From Roseicyclus sp. (lineage in GTDB: Bacteria > Pseudomonadota > Alphaproteobacteria > Rhodobacterales > Rhodobacteraceae), in contig JAGYLB010000071.1 in assembly GCA_018401055.1 (NCBI GenBank), positions 62,001-126,000 of the forward strand: a DNA stretch of 64,000 nt. Direction: 5' to 3'. Shown in pieces: positions 59,813 to 64,000 of this stretch. The position numbers and the translations under genes are program-made. Under the pieces are notes generated by a model. That model was not told the origin of the DNA. It saw only the letters and a program-made list of their open reading frames with translations, and did no database searches. The first letter of the stretch is position 1, and every line of letters begins with the position of its first letter.

Positions 59813-61537
59813 ATGCAACATCCGGACAGGCCGTGGACGGCCTTCTACCCGGCCTGCGCGCGCGCCGAGATCGCGGCCACCGCCTATCGCAACCTCGCCG
59901 ACATGATCCGGAGCGTGGCCGAGACCTATGGCCCTGCGCCAGCATTCACCTGCTGCCTGCCCAACGGCATGAACGGCACGCTCAGTTTCGCGCAGGTCGA
60001 CGAGATGTCGGATGCGCTGGCCGTCTACCTGCGCGAGGTCGCGGGCCTGAAACAGGGCGACCGGGTGGCGGTGCAATTGCCCAACGGGCTGTCCTTTCCC
60101 GTCGTCGCCTTTGGCGTGCTCAAGGCGGGCTGCGTGCTGGTCAACGTGAACCCGCTTTATACTGCCGATGAAATGGCCAAGCAATTCGCCGATGCCGAAC
60201 CCCATGCGCTGATCATCGTCGACATGTTCGCCGACAAGATCCCGGCGGCCACGGCCGGTCACCCGATCCCCAACATCATCGTGACCCGCGTTGCGGAATT
60301 CCTGCCCGTCCTGCCGCGCGGCATCGTGGGGCTCGTGCAGAAATATTGGGACCAGTCCGTCAAACCCATCGATGTCGCCCACACCCGCTTGCCCGACGCG
60401 CTGGCCGCTGGGCGCGCGAAGGCGCTACAGGCTCGGATCGAGGTCGACGCCTACCACCAGAGTGTCACCGGCGATGACGTGGCCGTGCTGCAATATACCG
60501 GCGGCACCACGGGCGTCTCCAAGGGCGCGATGCTGACCCATGCCAACCTGCTCGTGAACATGGAGCAGGTGATGGAACTGCTTGTGGGCGATCTGGACAA
60601 GGGGCGCGAGGTCGCGCTCACCGCGCTGCCGATGTATCACATCTTCGCCTTCAACGTGAACCTCTTGGGCTTCTGGTGGCTTGGCGCGCGCAACATCGTG
60701 ATCCCGAACCCGCGCCCCTTGGTGAGCCTCAAGCGCGCTTTCGAGAACTACAAGATCACCTGGATGAGCGGCGTCAACACGCTGTTCAACGGGCTCACGA
60801 ACGAGGTCTGGTTCACCGATAGCCCGCCCCGGCACCTGAAATTCGCCAGTGCAGGGGGGATGGCGCTGCAATCCTCGGTGGCCGAGAAATGGGAAAAGAT
60901 CACCGGATCGCCCGTGATCCAGGGCTACGGGCTGACCGAGACCTCTCCCGTGCTGACCTTCGAGCCCTTGGGCAAGGCGCGCCCGGGCTCCATCGGGGTG
61001 CCGGTGCCGGGGACGGAAATCGCCTGTCTCGATGATGCGGGCAACCCGGTGGCGCAGGGCGCACCGGGCGAGATCGCAGCGCGCGGGCCGCAGATCATGA
61101 AGGGCTACTGGAAGAAGCCCGAGGAAACCGCGAAAACCATGCGTGGCGACTGGTTCCTGACCGGCGACATCGGGGTGATCGACCCCGATGGCTATATCCG
61201 GATCGTCGACCGGAAAAAGGACATGGTCGTGGTGTCCGGCTTCAATGTCTATCCCAACGAGGTGGAGGATGTGCTGGCCGCCCATCCCGGCGTGCTCGAG
61301 GTCGCCGTGATCGGCGTGCCCGATGCAGGCACCGGCGAGGCTGTCGCGGCCTATGTGGTGAAATCCGATCCCGGCGTGACGGCGGAAACGCTCCGCGCCT
61401 ACGCCAAGGACCATCTGACCGCCTATAAGGTGCCCAAGCGCGTCGAATTCCGCGACGAGCTGCCGAAATCCAACGTCGGCAAGATCCTGAGAAAAGACCT
61501 GCGCGCCGAGGTGATGGCGCAAGTGGCGGCGGAGTGA
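59813..61537 (+). CDS. fadD: Long-chain acyl-CoA synthetase
   Basis: An intact 574-residue adenylate-forming ligase: AMP-binding P-loop VLQYTGGTTGVSKGAMLTHA, ALPMYHIFAFNVN, QGYGLTETSPV, the hinge FLTGDIGVIDPDGYIRIVDR and the C-terminal catalytic Lys in LPKSNVGKILRKDLR. Activates fatty acids for beta-oxidation or lipid synthesis. AGGGGAGG lies before the start. Followed five bases later by the BASS transporter, so the transporter may supply or export a related acid. Confidence 0.92.
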   Translation: MQHPDRPWTAFYPACARAEIAATAYRNLADMIRSVAETYGPAPAFTCCLPNGMNGTLSFAQVDEMSDALAVYLREVAGLKQGDRVAVQLPNGLSFPVVAFGVLKAGCVLVNVNPLYTADEMAKQFADAEPHALIIVDMFADKIPAATAGHPIPNIIVTRVAEFLPVLPRGIVGLVQKYWDQSVKPIDVAHTRLPDALAAGRAKALQARIEVDAYHQSVTGDDVAVLQYTGGTTGVSKGAMLTHANLLVNMEQVMELLVGDLDKGREVALTALPMYHIFAFNVNLLGFWWLGARNIVIPNPRPLVSLKRAFENYKITWMSGVNTLFNGLTNEVWFTDSPPRHLKFASAGGMALQSSVAEKWEKITGSPVIQGYGLTETSPVLTFEPLGKARPGSIGVPVPGTEIACLDDAGNPVAQGAPGEIAARGPQIMKGYWKKPEETAKTMRGDWFLTGDIGVIDPDGYIRIVDRKKDMVVVSGFNVYPNEVEDVLAAHPGVLEVAVIGVPDAGTGEAVAAYVVKSDPGVTAETLRAYAKDHLTAYKVPKRVEFRDELPKSNVGKILRKDLRAEVMAQVAAE

Positions 61538-61542
61538 CGTAG

Positions 61543-62424
61543 ATGGTCGGAGCCTTCGAACAGGCGCTGCTGGCGCTCATGATCTTCGTCATCATGCTGG
61601 GCATGGGCGCATCCCTCACGCCGCGCGATTTCTGGCTGGCGCTCAAACGCCCTTACGGCCTGATGATCGGCGTGGTCTCGCAATACGGCATCATGCCCTT
61701 CCTTGGCTTCCTGCTCATCACGCTTTTGCCGCTTCCGCAGGCCATCTCCGTGGGTGTGCTGATCATGGCCTGCATGCCGGGCGGCACCACGTCGAACATC
61801 TTCACCTATTTCTCCAAGGGCAATCTGGCGCTCTCGGTGCTGATGACCGTCACCTCCACCGTCACGGGCGTCATCCTCATCCCCATCATCTTGCTGATCT
61901 ACGCCACTGCGCTCGAGCTCGAGATCCCCCGCGAGAACATCATCATCACGCTGGTTCTGCTTCTGGTGCCCGTCGCCATCGGCATGGTGCTGCGCAAGCT
62001 CAACGCCAATATCGGCGCGGTGACCGAATTCATGGGATCGCTTCTGGCGCTGGTCTTCATCGCCTTCATCGCCATCTCGTGGATCCCGCGCAACTGGCAA
62101 TTCCTGCTGACCACCACCCCCGCGACCTATGTGGCGGCCGTTGGTCTGGGGCTCTTTGGCATCACCATTGGCTACGGCTTCGCCCGCGCCCTGAAACTGC
62201 ACCCCCGCAACGCGCGCACCGTGGCGCTGGAAACCGGCATCCAGAACGGCCCGCTTGCCATCGCCATCATCGCCTTCACCTTTTCCGGCGACGAGGCGCA
62301 AAGCTACATGGCGGTGCCCGCGCTCTATTCGCTGTTCATCGTCATCGTCTCGACACTGGTCACGCTGGTCTTCCGCAGGGCCAACACCGCCGCCGAGCAA
62401 AAGATGCCCGACGGGCTGCTCTAG
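61543..62424 (+). CDS. Bile acid:sodium symporter (BASS) family protein
   Basis: An intact 293-residue polytopic protein with about nine helices. BASS landmarks: FVIMLGMGASLTPRDFWLAL, GVLIMACMPGGTTSNIFTYF (the conserved cross-over region with sodium-site residues) and ARTVALETGIQNGPLAIAII. Bacterial members move organic anions such as keto acids with sodium; the substrate here is unknown. Probably co-transcribed with fadD. Confidence 0.9.
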   Translation: MVGAFEQALLALMIFVIMLGMGASLTPRDFWLALKRPYGLMIGVVSQYGIMPFLGFLLITLLPLPQAISVGVLIMACMPGGTTSNIFTYFSKGNLALSVLMTVTSTVTGVILIPIILLIYATALELEIPRENIIITLVLLLVPVAIGMVLRKLNANIGAVTEFMGSLLALVFIAFIAISWIPRNWQFLLTTTPATYVAAVGLGLFGITIGYGFARALKLHPRNARTVALETGIQNGPLAIAIIAFTFSGDEAQSYMAVPALYSLFIVIVSTLVTLVFRRANTAAEQKMPDGLL

Positions 62425-62528
62425 GGGGCATGCGTAGGGCGCCACTACTTAATTGACGCCGGTAACAAAGTCACCGACAGCGCCCGCCCCTTGGCGTAAC
62501 CCTGTCTCCAATCAAGGAGACTCATGCC

Positions 62529-63737
62529 ATGTCCAACGTTCTCACACGTCCCGCAGACCAATGGTCGCCGCTCTACTTCCTCGCCTCTGTCGGCGCAGGC
62601 GGCCTGTCCGTCACCTTCTACATGTATCTCATGCATTGGGTGCCCCACCCCGGCCGCACCGTGGCCGTGTTCGAAGACATCACAGCCGCGCTGGCCTCGG
62701 GCAACCCGGCCCTGACCGTCGCCATCATCGTGGCGCTCACGGGCATCGCCATCTTCGGCGCGCTGAACCTGTCGCTGCTGATCTGGAACCTGCGCAAGAT
62801 GCGCGGCTTCTGGGCCTCCGAGAAAGGCCAGACGCTGGCCAATTCCAACGCCCAGACCCAGATGATGGCCCTGCCCTTGGCACTCGCCATGTCGATCAAC
62901 GGCGGCTTCATCCTTGGCATGGTCTTCGTGCCCGGCCTCTGGTCGGTCGTAGAATACCTGTTCCCGCTGGCCATGCTGGCCTTCCTCGCCGTGGGCTACC
63001 TTGCCTTCAAGCAACTCGGCCAGTTCATCGCCCGCGTCACCGCCTCGGGCGGCTTTGACTGCGCGAAAAACAACTCCTTCGCGCAGATGCTGCCCGCCTT
63101 CGCGCTCGCCATGACCGGCGTCGGCCTGTCAGCCCCCGCCGCCATGAGCACGAATGTCACCGTGGCAGGCATCGCGCTGATCTTGTCGAGCTTCTTTCTT
63201 GTCGCCGCCGTCCTGATCACCCTCGTCGGCCTGATCCTCGGGTTGCGCTCGATCATGGAAAACGGCGTCGCCGCCGAGCAGGCCCCGACGCTGATGATGG
63301 TCGTGCCGATCACCACGATCCTCGGCATCTTGATGCTGCGGCAAGCCCATGGCCTAGGCGTCAGCTTCGAGGCCGAAATGGCCGCCGCCGACCGCATGAT
63401 GCTGCTCACGCGCCTGTTGTCGGTCGAGGTTCTCTTCGCCGCCTTCGGCCTGACCGTGCTGGCCGCCACCGGCTACGTCCGCCGCTTCCTGACGAGCGAG
63501 GCGATCAGCCCCGGAAATTACGCGCTGGTCTGCCCGCCCGTCGCGCTCTCGGTCCTGACGCAGTTCTGGGTCAACAACGGCCTCGTCGCCGCTGGCCTGA
63601 TCGAGAAATTCGGGGTGGCCTATTGGGTGCTGACCGCCCTGGCGCTGGCCCTGCAAGCCGTTGCCGTGGCGCTGGTGATCTTCCTGCACCGCCGCCACTT
63701 CCGGGCCACTCAAGGCGGCGCGCTGCGCACCGCCTGA
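62529..63737 (+). CDS. TDT/SLAC1-like or TsoY-like polytopic membrane protein
   Basis: A 402-residue intact membrane protein with about ten helices. The N-terminal PLYFLASVGAGGLSVTFYMY and the YLMHWVPHPGR loop resemble a group of membrane proteins I recall as TsoY-type within the TDT/SLAC1 (C4-dicarboxylate/anion channel) superfamily; this is from memory and unverified. No selenocysteine or in-frame TGA is seen. The transported species, if any, is unknown. Preceded by AAGGAGA and followed by a strong hairpin. Confidence 0.65.
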   Translation: MSNVLTRPADQWSPLYFLASVGAGGLSVTFYMYLMHWVPHPGRTVAVFEDITAALASGNPALTVAIIVALTGIAIFGALNLSLLIWNLRKMRGFWASEKGQTLANSNAQTQMMALPLALAMSINGGFILGMVFVPGLWSVVEYLFPLAMLAFLAVGYLAFKQLGQFIARVTASGGFDCAKNNSFAQMLPAFALAMTGVGLSAPAAMSTNVTVAGIALILSSFFLVAAVLITLVGLILGLRSIMENGVAAEQAPTLMMVVPITTILGILMLRQAHGLGVSFEAEMAAADRMMLLTRLLSVEVLFAAFGLTVLAATGYVRRFLTSEAISPGNYALVCPPVALSVLTQFWVNNGLVAAGLIEKFGVAYWVLTALALALQAVAVALVIFLHRRHFRATQGGALRTA

Positions 63738-63759
63738 CCCGCCCGATCCCGGCGAAACG

Positions 63760-63788
63760 CCGCGCGGCCCCTCAGGCCGCGCGGTTTT
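63760..63788. terminator. Hairpin terminator
   Basis: CCGCGCGGCC (63760-63769) pairs perfectly with GGCCGCGCGG (63775-63784) over a five-base loop, followed by TTTT. It terminates the membrane-protein gene; its right arm overlaps the 3' end of the opposite-strand gene. Confidence 0.85.
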
Positions 63789-64000
63789 CCGTTTGCACCA
63801 CGGAGCCAGACAACCGCGCACGCAAGGCAGGCGGCAGCATCCGGGCGGCCGCGATCCGCGGCAGGCGCATCTCGGGTATCAAACGTTCGGCCCCGAACAG
63901 CGCCAGATAGCCGTCGAAATTGTCATATCCGGCCCGGCCCGCGTAGCACACGAAGCTTTCGGTCGGCGCGCCCTCGGCCAGCAAAACCTCATGCGCCTCG
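63772..64000 (-). CDS. C-terminal part of an unidentified gene (runs off the window)
   Basis: The open frame continues past 64000 (EAHEVLLAEGAPTESFVCYA, then GRAGYDNFDGYLALFGAERL) and ends at 63772. Only about 75 C-terminal residues are visible. I do not recognise the family. The internal TTG at 63984 is not a credible start since coding-like sequence extends beyond it. Confidence 0.6.
   Translation of the reverse strand, partial: EAHEVLLAEGAPTESFVCYAGRAGYDNFDGYLALFGAERLIPEMRLPRIAAARMLPPALRARLSGSVVQTENRAA

Overview
This is a G+C-rich, gene-dense chromosomal window from an alphaproteobacterium, almost certainly a member of the Rhodobacterales (Roseobacter/Paracoccus-type Rhodobacteraceae). 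The evidence is the gene content and order (hflK-hflC-DUF2065-degP, gor-rpiA, secG-pyrG, glmU-glmS, pcm-tolC-PopZ-like, mce-DUF1467), small families typical of that order (DUF1467, DUF2842, DUF1127, DUF2927), an alphaproteobacterial-type SOS box, and a complete beta-hydroxyaspartate cycle locus. I see no transposase, integrase, prophage, CRISPR array or rRNA operon. There are two tRNA genes (Leu-UAA and Cys-GCA). No stretch over about 300 bases lacks a gene.

Layout. 1-5.8 kb: topA, a nitroreductase, an EI24/CysZ-like membrane protein, DUF1467 + methylmalonyl-CoA epimerase, and a receiver-domain protein. 5.8-10.3 kb: aspS with an unusual insertion, a VCBS-type exported protein, a 2Fe-2S ferredoxin, an SOS box next to a dnaE2 3' remnant, and a peptidoglycan-binding lipoprotein. 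10.3-17.5 kb (minus strand): the degP/DUF2065/hflC/hflK membrane-quality-control block, gor, rpiA and thiamine pyrophosphokinase. 17.6-26 kb: a very acidic repeat-rich protein, DUF2842, purA, secG, pyrG, a DegT-type aminotransferase and a badly broken gph. 26-34.8 kb: glmU-glmS (UDP-GlcNAc supply), small enzymes, lysC and DUF1127. 34.9-46.2 kb: ptsP, a SulP transporter, a GMC oxidoreductase, mtnP and apt (methylthioadenosine/adenine salvage), and assorted enzymes. 46.3-51.7 kb: tRNA-Leu, a small conserved gene, rhomboid, PopZ-like, tolC, pcm and tRNA-Cys. 51.7-57.2 kb: bhcR divergent from bhcABCD. 57.3-59.7 kb: ureide catabolism (allA, puuE-uraD fusion, uraH). 59.8-64 kb: an acyl-CoA synthetase, a BASS transporter and a polytopic membrane protein.

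The clearest functional unit is 51.7-59.7 kb. The beta-hydroxyaspartate cycle turns two glyoxylate into oxaloacetate without losing carbon. It sits directly beside purine/ureide degradation genes whose last step (ureidoglycolate lyase) releases glyoxylate, so source and sink lie side by side. The bhcR-bhcA intergenic region carries two near-identical 15-bp palindromes 73 bp apart, which I propose as BhcR operators.

More than twenty otherwise well-conserved genes, including essential ones (topA, purA, pyrG, secG, glmS, lysC), carry one to five reading-frame breaks. I read these as residual indel errors in the sequence or assembly, not gene decay, and I report each gene across its breaks. Other notable items are arrays of abutting perfect palindromes behind topA and the GMC gene, two families of short dispersed intergenic motifs, and several tandem repeats.
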